A stretch of 64,000 nucleotides of DNA from Anaeramoeba flamelloides (taxonomy: Eukaryota > Metamonada > Anaeramoebidae). The notes under the pieces are model-generated. The model did not search any database and was not told the DNA's origin. It worked only from the letters and a program-made list of their open reading frames with translations. Shown piece by piece: positions 11,699-24,000 of the stretch (positions are counted from its first letter, which is position 1; the number at the start of each line of letters is the position of its first letter). A program made the translations under genes and the position numbers. The stretch lies in contig JANTQA010000030.1 of assembly GCA_027625915.1 (NCBI GenBank), positions 1,674,001 through 1,738,000 on the forward strand, read 5' to 3'.

Positions 11699-11822
11699 CC
11701 GTGCCCAGAATACATAGGAGGAACAAAAACCCGATCGAAAGATTCTCGATTATAGATAAAAATTCCACACTCCGTGATTAATAATTGGTATTCCACAACT
11801 CTCAGAGTGGGGGCACTAGGTA
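11699..11822 (+). ncRNA. Candidate structured RNA with 5S-rRNA-like layout
   Basis: A GC-richer island of about 120 nt. Three helices can be drawn: a closing stem (GTGCCC 11701-11706 with GGGCAC 11811-11816, extended by CC/GG), an inner arm (ATCGA 11734-11738 with TCGAT 11746-11750, 7 nt loop), and a second arm (CACTC 11768-11772 with GAGTG 11805-11809). This Y shape and the length match 5S rRNA, and CCCGATC and TTAATAATTGG resemble 5S words (CCCGATC, TTAGTACTTGG). The conserved GGGAGAC loop is absent. TTTTT at 11840 could end Pol III transcription. It may be a diverged 5S gene, a 5S pseudogene or something else. Confidence 0.3.
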
Positions 11823-12318
11823 CCACGAATTTGTAAATATTTTTGACTTTCAGGATTTTTTGTTTTCACTTTATTTTTATTATTTTTTCTTTATTACCTT
11901 AAGTTTATTAACCATAAGAGCTTTGATAAAAAATTTCTGACAAGCGCAATAAATTTCATAATTTTGATTCGTCATGTTGAAGATTTTCAGTGTATTTTTT
12001 CGAAAAATAACTTTTTTGTATAGTTTCTTATCTAGAATTTTTGACAATTTTTTTTTCAACTTGATTATGATAAAGTTATACCTTTCACAATATCAAATGA
12101 AGTGAATTTTATTTTCATTATAATAAGTACAATAATCACATTTTTTACATTTTTCCTTTTTTTTAAATGTGTTATATTCTGATTTATTTTTTAAAACGTA
12201 CGAATATATATTTCGTACATTTGTAAAAGTTCTAAATTTGAGGAAAATAGTACTTGATTTAAATTTTAGATAATTTTTTATTTTAAAATTCAATTTTTCA
12301 TTTTTGATAATTTTGTAG

Positions 12319-12516
12319 TACAACCAGTTCCACTTTTAAGGCACAAACTTCAACGAAATTTATAACACAATAAAAATCTCAAATTAAGGCACAAAATTTG
12401 AAATCTAGTAAAATAAATTGTAAAAAAAAAATTACAAATTTTGTTCTTTAATTTGAGATTTTTTTGTGCATTAAATTTCGTTGAAAATTTGTGCCTTAAA
12501 AGTGGAACTGATTGTA
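12319..12516. repeat. TA-flanked MITE, family B, copy 1
   Basis: About 194 bp between TA dinucleotides. The left end is CAACCAGTTCCACTTTTAAG and the right end is its inverse with one change. The two halves fold back on each other almost completely, with a second inner repeat AAGGCACAAA. TA flank and CA..TG ends suggest Tc1/mariner origin. Copies at 53105 and 53464. Confidence 0.8.
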
Positions 12517-13918
12517 TTCTTTTATTTTCCAACTTTGATTGTTTTTCAAATTATTTGCTTAAGCCATTTTTATCTCTTTTTTTTAAATCGTTAAAATACT
12601 CTGTTTTCCAAATATTTATTTCTTTATTGGGTTTATAATCAAAAATTTGTTATTTTTGAAATTGTTTTTTTTTTTTTTTACTTCTTTTACCAAATCTAAT
12701 AATAGAAACCCAAATAACAGTATCCCTGTCTTTACAAATTCATATTTAGAACTTCCAAAAGTAACTATTTTTACAATTTTTGAATTGCAAAGATTACGGA
12801 GAGAATTATCAACATAAAAACGCCAAAGAATGTTTAGTTTGGTTCCCTTTTAAAAAGATAATTTTGGAACAATATTTTTCCAATATTTCAATATTATTTA
12901 TCAAAAAAATCTATTTTTTAATTATTTAATTTTTTAAAATAATTCAATTTTTTAGTAAATAATCTAAATTTTAAGACATATTTAAGAAAGAAATTTAGCA
13001 ACTTTGGCTTCCGGATTTGATAATTAAACCTTTAAATTTGTGGTGAAATACAGATTTTTTCTGAAATTGTTGGTTTTTTTTCCTAATACAAGAACATTTT
13101 TAATTGATGAGATCAACAAATAACACTAATTGATTAACCGATTTTTTAGAGACATTTAAATGATAACATAATAACTTGATTTACATCCAATAACCACTTA
13201 TTTTAATATTGGACTTCTTCTAATTAGAAACTAATTGCTTAATAGGAAAACCCATGCCAATGATTTGTTAGTGAGAAAATAACATTATCTGGAGTCAAGA
13301 AATATATCATTAATTTTTAATTTTATACTGTATAAAAATAGTATTAACAAATATAACAATTTCTCCTCAAAATATCTTTGTCAACTCAAAATTTTAAGAT
13401 TTTCCTTTCATTCTGTTATCTAGAATATAAGTAATAAATTCCACTTTACATTGTTTTTATATATTTTATATGTTTATTGAATTTTTAAGTCAATTTTTTT
13501 TAAACATTAATCTAACCTTATTTTTTTTTTATTTATGAAAACTTTTTTTTTCAATTATCCGTAATTTGTAAATTATCAAAAGTTCTTAATATTATCGTAA
13601 ATATTTCAGATTATCAGCAAAAAAACAAAAAATTGATAATAATATACATTATTATGAAAAGATATATTAATCATAAATTATTGATTTGTGGTGAAAAATT
13701 CTAATATTGCTGATAAATACTATTTTCATAAATGCACCTTTCCTATAAGAAATAAATAAAATAAAAATCAATCAATATTTAAAATGATAAAAAACATACA
13801 ATCTTTGGGATATATTTTGATTATTTTATTGAGATGGAATTATCAAAACTTTAATAAAGTTATACATATAATTTTCATTTTTTTTAAAAATATTTATCTT
13901 ATAATAATTATTTTTTCA

Positions 13919-13990
13919 AGAGCTCGTGATGGGTAAGTGGTAGAGTGTATAACTTTAAACACGAATTTTGATTTTCAAATTTGTGATATT
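13919..13990 (+). pseudogene. Decayed tRNA-like or tRNA-derived SINE head
   Basis: GATGGGTAAGTGGTAGAGTG looks like a tRNA D-arm with its A box. TTTTGATTTTC lies about 37 bases further on, where a B box (GTTCGATTCC) would sit; the differences are mostly C to T. No acceptor stem closes. Either an old tRNA pseudogene or the head of a SINE. Confidence 0.28.
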
Positions 13991-14844
13991 ACACTATTTT
14001 TAAATATTTATCATTTTCTCAAAAATCCACAAAAATCCACTACATTTAAATATAATAAAAAAGCAGAATTTGATAATACGAAAACTATTAATTATTTGAA
14101 GAAATAATTTGATAAATTTGATACTCTTTAGTTATTATAAAAAAGGAAAAGAAAAAACAAAAGAAATTACAAAAAGCAAAGAAAAAAAAAAATAAAAACA
14201 AAAATTTGAAAAAGCAAAACAAACATTTTAAAAATTAGAAAAAATGATTCTGATCCAAACAATTTGAAAATATTTTTTTGATAAGAAGATGGGGATAAAT
14301 ACTCAAAACAACTTCCATTCACATTATGAAGTGAATCAAAATTTTTGAAATCCAGTTTACATAGATTAAACCACTAAAACACAAACAAATTTCACTGAAA
14401 ATTCTTTTTTTAATTGATTAAAAAGTAATGAAAGAAGTTTATCTTTTTTAAGAAATTAATAATAGTGTTTTATTTTTTTTTGAAAGCATTCTATTAAAAA
14501 ACCATCAAAAATTTCTATTGTATTCTTTTTCGCAATAAAAAAGAATTAACGACATATTATAAAGAAAAAAAAAATAATTGTAATTGAATGAAAAATGGCT
14601 TCCGTATTTATTTATTTTTAATGTCAATTATTCTTATATTTTTATAATACCATTCTAAAAATTTAAAAAAAAAAAATAGGATTCATAAACGACAAAAGAA
14701 TAAAAAAAAAAAATAAAGAATCAAAATAAACATAATGAAAAAAGATTAATAATTAAATTACTAATTCATTTTCAAATAATAATAAAAAGAAAAATAATTG
14801 AAAAAAAAAAAAAAAAAAATTCTAGTATTAATGAAAAAATTTTT

Positions 14845-17534
14845 TTAAACTTTAAAAACTTCATTTAACCATGTTTTTAATTTTAAAGAATAACCTTTTT
14901 CACAGAAAGTATCATTATGACCACCATTTTTAAATCGAATAATTTTTGTATGTTTATGGTCATTGGCCTTTTTGTAAAGTTGAGTCATCATTTCTGGTGG
15001 GCTATTATGAAATAAAACAATGTTTAGTAAGGAAATTACAAGATAATGATATTCAGAATGTTGAATGATTATAAGGAGAAAAAAAAAAAGGAAAAAAAAA
15101 AAAAAATTACACTAATCGATCATTTTGCCCAGAAATAAATAAAATTGGTGTTTTTATTTTGGAAATATAATTAATGGAGTCGAATTTTAAATGGATTAGA
15201 TAATGGAAATATTTAATAAATTTAATTAATTTAATAGCCATATTGGTAATGTCTGTAAATGTATTCTCAAGTACCACTGCCTTGATTCTTTCGTCATCAG
15301 TATGTGAAGCAGCTAGGTGTGTTGCAATAGCACCACCCAAGGATCTTCCAAAAATGATTATTTTCGAATCATCAATTTTATCACAATTGAAAAGAAATTG
15401 CAATGCAGCTTCGCCATCTTGCTTTAAGCCCTTTTCACTGGGTTTCCCTTCACTTTTCCCAAATCCACGATATTCAACAAGCAAAATATTTAATTCATAT
15501 TCTTCTAACAATGTTTTAACGTGATGCAATCTATGCCCAATGTCTATAAATGTAGAGAGAGAATTCGAAAAGGTTTGTTATGTTTCATTGGGTTAATGCA
15601 ATGGGAATAGTTTTGTGAATTTTTGATGAATGGAAAGATAGAATGGCTTTGTTCGTTCAGATTCCTTAATAAATAAAAAATCAAATGATAAAAGAGTTAA
15701 AGTCTTTATTGACAAGCATGAATTTATTACAAATCACAAAGCAATCATAACTCTTTTTCAAAAATTCAGTTGAAAAAAGAATTTTTAAATTAAGAAAATT
15801 TGTTTCTTATTTTTCGGCATTTTTTCTTTTCAGATCAAAAATTATCTTGGTTTCTCTATCTATTGTTGAAATTAATAAGTTTCATACTTTATAAAATATT
15901 AATCCTTTAAATTATATGGCACTTGATAAACAAATTTGTAACCTTATTTTTTTGAAGGACGTTAGTTGAATTTCTAAGGTTATGTTTTTTTGATTTTTCT
16001 TAAATGTATTAAAGTAAAAATTAAAAAAATTATTTTATTTTTTTATGAAATATTACAGGTTTTAAACCTTGAAAACACAACTTAAATTTTCTTTCAATAA
16101 TTTTATTAATTCTTATTCGTTTATATTTTTTTTATAATTCCAATATCGATGCCATGAGGTAAAAGCGTGAGATTCTAATGTTAATGAAAAGGTGTAGAAA
16201 TGATTGCAGAAAAATCATATTGATTAGTATTGGAATTATATTTGATCTTCAATAGTAGATCAAGATGAACACTGTTTGTTTTTCTCAATGATTACCCAAG
16301 AATTTTAGTTTTGGAATTTTTAAAGAAAATATATTGATTGATTGGTTTTATTTCATATAGATACCAACTATTCTCTGAAGTGTATTATTCTACTTATTTC
16401 TTATTTGGTCTTCAAATTTCGTTTATCAAAAATAATTGATATTTGAAAAAAAAAAATTAATTTTTGGATATTGCCCTTTTACTGAAACAAAGTTTATTTT
16501 GCTAATTATCAGTTGAAAAAAAATCTGCATCTTCACAAAATCAATTAAAAATGAAAATTAAATCTTATAAGAACTGCTTTTCCTTTTTGAACTTGACCAA
16601 AGTTGAAACTGTTTTTATTCGAATTTATCATCATTCAGAAAATGTGTTTTAGAACAACTTTCACAGAAAAGACATTTTAAAAAAGTGAGTGCAAAAAAGT
16701 TTTAAAAAGTAGCTTGAAAATCGTTGAGAAACGTCAATAGGCCTATTTTCAGGGTTTTATTAAAATTTTTGTGCACTCACTTTTTTTAAAACAACTTGTT
16801 TACTGAGTTTTAATACGTGTTACCCAGACAGCAAAAAAAAGTAAACCAAAAGAGCAAGTAACACTCTTTAAAACTTTTAACACTTGCTTTTTTAAAAGAG
16901 CTTTGGTCAGGAAAGATAATTTTAATTGGAGATCTTTGCTGAACTTTTGATTTGTAAAAAGGGGGCTTTGGGGTGAAAAGAAGAAAGAAATTAATCATTT
17001 TTTTGTGTGCTTATTTGCCGAAACAAAGACCTTTAAATCCTTTTTCCATTAATTATCAAACTACCTTTTCAGAATTTGCTTTGGTTTAGGGAATTAAAAA
17101 AAATTGAAAAAAAAAAGAAAAAAGAAAAAAAAAAAAGTAAAAAACAAGAACTTACTTCCAGCGTTACCATGAAAATATATTATAGTTGGTAACTCTTTTT
17201 TTTTTACAAAAAAATAAGAGTGAATTTTAATTTTATCAGCAGTAGTGATCCACTCTTCTGAAAATTCAAGATTTTCGATGCTTTTTTCATCTGGTAGAAA
17301 CACCTATAAAAACGTTGTTTTAAGAACAAAAAGAAATTAAACAAGATTACAAAAAGAAAACAAAAAAAAAAAATACAAGATAAACATTGAATTGTTCTCG
17401 AAAGAAAAAAAAAAACATACATTTGTACGTGCATCTTCGGGCATTTTTGGAAAAAACAAAAGTTTTGATTGAAAAATATAAACAACCAAACAAAAGAGAA
17501 TTAACACTGCAAAAAAGAAATAAGTTAGAAACAT
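14845..17534 (-). CDS. Membrane-anchored alpha/beta hydrolase, ABHD13/Bem46 type
   Basis: Four exons on the minus strand: 17534-17421, 17303-17156, 15543-15111 and 15001-14845, together 283 residues with consistent phases (0, 1, 2). The N-terminus is one hydrophobic helix (residues about 5-20), followed by SKLLFFPKMPEDARTN, a typical ABHD13/Bem46 opening. The oxyanion-site HGNAG is at 83-87, the nucleophile serine is S155 in GRSLGG, the acid is probably D229 in SGQNDRLVPP, and the histidine is H260 in GGHNDTF, so the triad is complete. The family are serine hydrolases, often on endomembranes; substrates are poorly known. Human ABHD13 is about 337 residues, so this is somewhat shorter. Intron 2 (1612 nt) carries two repeats. 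Function beyond hydrolase is not shown. Confidence 0.88.
16130..16460. repeat. Dispersed repeat, family G, copy 1
   Basis: Alignable by eye with 54480-54800: shared words include ATTCTAATGTTAATGAAAA / ATATTAATGTTATTAAAA, AAATGATTGCAG / AAATGATTGTAG, GATCTTCAAT, GTTTTTCTCAAT and AATTGATATTTGAAAAAAAA / AATTCGTATTTGAAAAAAAA. No clear ends. It lies in intron 2 of the hydrolase gene. Confidence 0.45.
16675..16791. repeat. Small inverted-repeat element, family E, copy 2
   Basis: A 117 bp hairpin: left TTTTAAAAAAGTGAGTGCAA, right the inverse (TTTGTGCACTCACTTTTTTTAAAA, about 24 bp). Lies in intron 2 of the hydrolase gene. Confidence 0.6.
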
Positions 17535-18242
17535 TTTGAAGAATCAATATGTTAAGAAAAAAATGATTGTAGAAAGGGGAATCTAACTCCAAAAAATCTT
17601 CGAGCTTTTAACCAACTTTCAGCCTTTATCAAACTTGGAAACACTTTCAGACAATTTGAAAACATTTAAAACATTTTTAAAGGTGAAACAAATTGATAAA
17701 GTAACAAAGCTTTGTAAAAGTCACAAGATTTTTTGTAGTGAAAGTTGTTTTTAAGAGTTTCATAGAACTCAAATTTCTAAATAACTTTTACTTTTAAATA
17801 GAATGGTATTAGTGAACTTTAGTTTTGAATACAGCCACTTTCCCAACAAAGAAATAAACTTTTTTTGTCGATTTAACTAAAAGATTTTTTTTTTTTTTTT
17901 TTCCTTTAACTGTTAAAATCAGCTAAAATTCTAAAAATTTTCCCTTAAAGTCTCAGAAGGACGCTTAATTAAATTTCTAAAAATATCATTTCTTACATAT
18001 TGAGCTTGTGTGGATGTTGGGTTTTTTTTAACATTAAGGACTATCAGAATTTTATGCTCTGTGAGTATTGAAATACAAAGCAGTAAATAGACTAAGAACT
18101 TTAAAATACAATGAATAGAGGGAGAGTCAAAATATTGCCAATTTTTAGCAATTTAAGATTTTGACTAAAATCATTTACTGATCCAAAAACTTTTTGAAAA
18201 ATCCCAACAAAGCAAGGCAAAAATAAAAGGCTATTTCTTTTT

Positions 18243-18349
18243 TGATATTGGGAAAATGTCACTCCACTTTCTTTTCAAATGGGTGGCTACACTCACCATC
18301 AACTCTAACATACTTCAATATAAAGTGGAGTGACATTTTCCCAATATCA
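18243..18349. repeat. 107 bp hairpin with perfect 28 bp arms
   Basis: The arms 18243-18270 and 18322-18349 are exact inverse copies, starting TGATATTGGGAAAATGTCAC. The loop is 51 bp. It looks like a very small, young MITE or an extruded hairpin. Confidence 0.85.
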
Positions 18350-19496
18350 TTTTGGAAGTCGAAAATTTTGAGTGAAAAATTTTGGATTCGGAAAGTAAAT
18401 TTTTTTTGCCTTCATCACAATATCCTAAATTTTACATTTTAACAAGATCTATTAACTCAACAGTCTTTTGAGTTCATAACTCGTGTTGCGGGTATAAAAG
18501 TAAAAGCCACAGGGAATAGAATTAGAATAATCCTTAAATAATTTGAAAAATATTTGAGAACTTGAGATAAAATTTTTTCATTTATTACTTGGAAAAAGAG
18601 ATTATTCCGAACTTGATAATTATTGCTAGCCATCTTGAAGTATAAAAATAAAGCATGTTGTAATAGGATGAAAACCATTGAAATATCTCACCATTCAAAT
18701 GCCTATAAAAAATCGATTAGTTAAATATCTTTTTGGTGTTGATCTCTCAATTTATAAATGATCGTTGCCTTAGTAAAAATTTATAGAATTTCAATAGCAT
18801 TAATCCACATTTAGACACAAATTTAAAGATTGGGCCACCAATATTCAGACTTTAAAGTTGCAAAATATCTTTCTTCAATTTGTCTACGAAATGGAGATTA
18901 GTACTATAAAAATTCAATTATTAAAAATAATTAAATAATTATAGAAGAGATCATTTTGACAAATTATTTCTCAAATCATGGGAATTTTTTGATGTTTAAA
19001 AAGCTTTATCAAGAGGAAATAAAAATATACAGTCTTTGAGTTTTTATGATGCTGATTATTGAGTTAATCTTTGAAATTAAAAAATTAAAAAAATAGTTAC
19101 TTTTAGAAGTCATAACTATGAATTATTATAAACCTGAATATAATAATTTTGAGTTTTATATTTTTAGATTTTGGAAATGAAAATTAAAAAAAAAATAAAA
19201 AAAAGATAATTTTTATAATTGTGACCATTAGTAAAAAAAAAAACAAAAATTTATTGTGCAAAAATATTTTTAATAGATCTTTTAGAGTTATTTGAATTTA
19301 TGATAACTATTTTAATTTATTGTAAACTCAACATAAATATATATTCTGTTTCACTAGATCGATATCAAAAAAAAAAAAGAAGAAATTTTAAATTTTTACT
19401 ATCAGATTTAATATAATTTTTTCAAGGGAAAAAATATAAATTTGTACGAAATGTCAAAAATTTACCTAAAACTAAATTTCTGATAAGAAAAAACCA

Positions 19497-19497
<1 letters not shown>

Positions 19498-19527
<30 letters not shown>
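19498..19527. repeat. (AT)n microsatellite
   Basis: About 14 AT units in a row, in the region upstream of the stomatin gene. Confidence 0.9.
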
Positions 19528-19531
<4 letters not shown>

Positions 19532-21019
19532 TGTAATCAAGAATTATTTTAAAATAATTTTTTAATTTTTTTTTTTTTTTTTATTGATTTTTTCTCATTA
19601 TGAGATTTTATTATAACCCCAATACTAAATGAGAAATAAGTTGAGATTTTTTATAGAAAAAAAAAAAAGAATCATTTTGATTCTTGGGGATTAAAAATTA
19701 TAATTCTTTTTTTTTTATTTGGAAAAAAAATCAAAATATAAACTCTGGGACTTGAATATTAGAAGTTGTCAAATTATCAACACACTTCCACTTCCACAAT
19801 ATTTATATCCCAAATTATTACAATGTCTTTAATTATTTTTCTTATTCTCTATTTTTTAATTTAACAAAATTAAAACTAAAAAAAATCATTTTTAAAAGAA
19901 AAAAAAAATGAAAACTTTTATAACTGCAAGGAAAGAATATTAAAAAAATATAATTTTTCAAAATCTAAAAGGGATAATTTGATAATTTTGTGTTTCAAAA
20001 ATTATGTTTTAGTTTAATCAAAATAGATATAAATAATTATATCAATTAAATTCCCACTGTAAAACATTTACTGGTTATTTTTTTGGGTCTTTAGGGTAGT
20101 TAAGTTTAGATCTAATTTAGTTTCTTAACAATTTTCGAAAATAAAATTATTCATTTTTTGTAACTATTTCCTTTTATTTTTTTATTTTCTTTAAAATGCG
20201 AAAAATGTATTTTTTTGGCATCTTGAATATTTATTTATAAATCAAGTAACTAACAACAATTTATATTAAAATATATAATTTTTGAAAAATAAATTTTGAG
20301 GAAAAAAAAAAAATGGGAAAATTTGTTCTAAAAATTTATAGATAATTTTTTCTCTTTGATTGGTTTATTTTAGAAAGAAAGAAGTGAGTCAATATTAATT
20401 ATGATTCCTGTAATGGATAGAAAGTCCCTTAAAAACTGTATCAATTAAAAAAAGAAGTCTTCTGAAGGGTTCTTTAAGGAATGTAGTTATATCGAAAAAG
20501 CTTACACAAAGCCAAACAAAATTACCTTTTTTTAAACATCTTATGAAATTATTTCATTGTGATTTAACCTTACACTAAATAATAGGACGAAGTAAATAAA
20601 AGAAAAAACTGACACCTAACCATTTTTTTACAGAGAATATCACCTTGAGTAATTTTTATTACATTACCAAATCCGAAAGCAATTACAAGAAAAATAAAAA
20701 TAAAATAGAACAACAAAATAATTAAAACCAAAGGACACTTGAATAAAAACCTAAACCTAAGATTATATCACCCCAAATATACTAACCCAATGCTTCCAAT
20801 CGTCTTATTCAAGGTTGAAAATTCAAAAAGATTGAAAAATAAAAATTTCTTTTATACATGGTTTATTGAGTGTTCAAATCTTCATTTCACACAAACAACT
20901 CGTAACTTCTTCATTAAACTCAACCCAACAAACAGATTTTTAAATCAAACAATTATATTCTTAGCTTTTTCATTTTTTTGTTAATTTTTATATTTAATCT
21001 TTTGTTATTATAAATTCAT

Positions 21020-24000
21020 ATGGAAACTGGAACAATTATAGGACTTGTTATTGGAATTATTGTTGTTCTGATATTAGTTAGAACAGTATTTGTAAGATAT
21101 TTCCTTGGCAAACAAAAAACTCTTGTTTTTATTCGATTAATAAATTTTTATTCTTTTTTAACTTTTTTTTAATTGAAAAAACAAACACTAAATAAACCAA
21201 AAAATAGCTTGGTTTTATTGTTGTCAAAGAAAGAGAAGCTGTTATTATTGAACGTTTTGGATCATACCATGATACCTTTATGGCCGGTGTACATTGGAAA
21301 ATCCCCTATGTTGATCGTACCAAGCCTTATCGTTATCAGTATTTCGTAACAAAGCCTGGTACAGAATATACAGTTTTAGAAAAAGGAACAACAGATCGAA
21401 TTAAGGTTACAAATGAAGTCATTGATTTTCCAAGTACTTCTGTCATTACCCGTGATAATGCATCTGTATGAATATTTATTTCTTGTTTTTAATTTTTTTT
21501 TATTCTTTTTTCTTTTTTAAAATTTATTTCTCATTTTAACCAAGTTTCAATTTTTCTTCATCTAACTTTTTGGTAAAGTGATCTTTTTCAGAATTAAACC
21601 TACTACTCTTTTGTACATTGGAAACAATTTTTCCTAAACACTTTAATTTTCTTCTTTTTGTTTTTTCATTTTTTTTCTTATTTCTTCTCCAAAAAATACA
21701 ACAAATTTTCACTGTTATTAATATTAAATAGGTACTTCTTGATTGTATCTTATCCTATCAAATTACAAACCCAAAACAAATGATTTATTCTTGTAACAAT
21801 CTTCCACTTCTTCTTTCAAAAATCCTTCAAGCTTTTGTACGTAATATGGCTGCACAATTATCCATTGATCAAATCATTGAAGAATCTGCAACTCTCAATG
21901 CAGCATCGGGTTTAATGAATGAAGAAGTCTCCAAATGGGGAGTCAAAATTCTTTTTGTTAAAGTTCAAAAGGTTATTGCACCAGGACTCGATGACGTGCT
22001 TGGTAAACAAAAAAATGCACAACTAAGAAATGCTAAAATTGTTATTGATGCTAGGGCTCATAAAGTTTGAATTTTCTTTTTTTTTTTTTTTTTTTTTTTC
22101 TCCATTTGTGGCATTTTTAACTTATTTGTTTTATGTGCGGTGAATAATTTTTCGAATTTCATTTTTTTGAAAATTTAAAGAAACGAACAAAAGAATAAAA
22201 CAAAATCAGAAAAATAATTAAGTCACATAAACAGAAACAAAATATGATCAATGTTTGTACTTGGTAGCAAAAAATAAAAACTTGATAAAGATCATAACAA
22301 TGAAAATTGTTTCTCTTGATTAAAAATAGATGAAGTGATTTTAAAACAGTCGTTTTATTTTTTATTTTTTTTCATAACCTTACTTTAAAGATTTTTTTTC
22401 ATCACTTTGAAACAATTTTTACTGAATTGAATTTTATTGGTTAATATCTTTGCAAAATGTGAAAAAAGGTGTAAAATTATTTTATTTTTAATAATTCATT
22501 GACATTGTTTTTATGGTTTTTTGGAGAATATACAACAAGAAAACCTAATGGAAGTGTTTATAGAGATCCGAGGGTTTCTTAAATTTAATTGTGTTTTTTT
22601 TTTTTTTTTTTAATTATTATTTTTTATTCGAAAATTTATTAAATTTTCGAACTAAAAGAATGAAATAAAAATCTAATGGCAGTTTTCAAGGTGCCTTCTT
22701 TTATATTTGTGAAGTGTTCTAGGTTTTTTTGAGGTTTTTTATTTTATTGGTGAAGTGTTCTAGGTTTTTTAAGAGGTTTTCTATTTTATTTCTGAAGTGT
22801 TCTAGGTTTTTTTTACTTTAGAAATAAACAGAAAATTTATTAAAATTTTCGGTTTATTTCTAAAGTAAAAAAAACCTAACGAAAATCTATTGATTTTCCA
22901 AATAAATAGAAATACTCAAGAAAACCTAACGAAAAATCTATGAATTTTTTGAATAAATAGAAAAGTAAACAGCTTTTTTTCTTTTTTAAATGAAAAGAAT
23001 TGAAAAAAATCTGAAATTTACTCTATTTTCTTTAATAAAAAAATAAAAAATCTAATGGAAACTAAAATTATTGAGTATTGGGCTTTATAGATAAATTTAA
23101 CAAAATTAAGAGTCTGTTTACTTATGGTGGATTTATTTCAAGCCGAAGGAGTGTCTTACCACTAAAAATGGACTTGTGAAATTGCACTTCTTTTGGTTGA
23201 AAAAATTCAATTAACAAAACAAAAAATTTCATAATATCTCAACTGAAAAAAATGTAACAAAAAAAAAAAAATTCATAGGATCTCAATTTCCAAAATTATA
23301 TTAACAAAAAAAAAATATGAAAGGATCTCTCTGAACAAAAATTCAAATTTATAACCAAAATAATTCATAGGATCTCATTGACTAAAAATTCAAAGAACAA
23401 TTTAAAAATTCAAAGTCTTCTCACTGGCAAAAAATTCAAATAACCAAAATAATTTATTGAATCTCATTGATAAAAAATCCAATTCACAAAAAAAAGATTT
23501 TGAGAGGATCTCAATTGCAAAAAATTCAATTAAAAAAAAAAAGTTTAAAATTATTCTCAATTCCAAAAATTTAAATTTTAAAAAAAAAAAATTACTTGCT
23601 TTTTTTCTCATTTTAAATTTCCTAATGGTTTAATTTCTTTGATTTAAAATGAATCGTTTTCTAATAGTACAAAATCGATTTAATTCACTTTAAATTAATT
23701 TGTGGTTGCTTTATAACCCTCTAAATTTGACCAGATAAGTATTTTTTAACATTCTTTCAGTAAAAATAACTCATTTGAGAAACGAAAAAAATGAAAAAAA
23801 AATCTTTGAAATTTCAAAAAGCGGCAAAGAGAGACACTTTGGAACTGTCACAATTTTATTCAAAATTATAATTCAAAATGATTTAAAGTGCAAATTGAAT
23901 GTCTCTCTTTGGCGTTTTTTTTTGTAAAAATGCACTAGTTTTTTATTGTTGATTTTTTGAGCTCTATGCACACCTACCTACTGATTATTTGTTTTTGATT

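Larger units (their letters stand above)
10688..14844. other. Intergenic region between the CH gene and the hydrolase gene
   Basis: Convergent genes end on both sides. It holds a structured GC-richer stretch at 11699-11822, a family B element at 12319-12516 and a decayed tRNA-like stretch at 13919-13990. The rest is A/T-rich with no convincing exon. Confidence 0.6.
17535..21019. other. Intergenic region between divergent hydrolase and stomatin genes
   Basis: The 5' regions of both genes. It holds a perfect hairpin element (18243-18349), an (AT)n tract (19498-19527) and many A/T homopolymers. The frames at 18242-18442, 18457-18678 and 20739-20984 show no domain and overlap repeats or low-complexity sequence, so I do not call them. 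No promoter motif is recognisable. Confidence 0.5.

Noticed and set aside
20739-20984. 81-codon frame just upstream of the stomatin gene
   Set aside because: No similarity to any part of a stomatin, Phe/Asn-rich, and it does not join in frame to exon 1.
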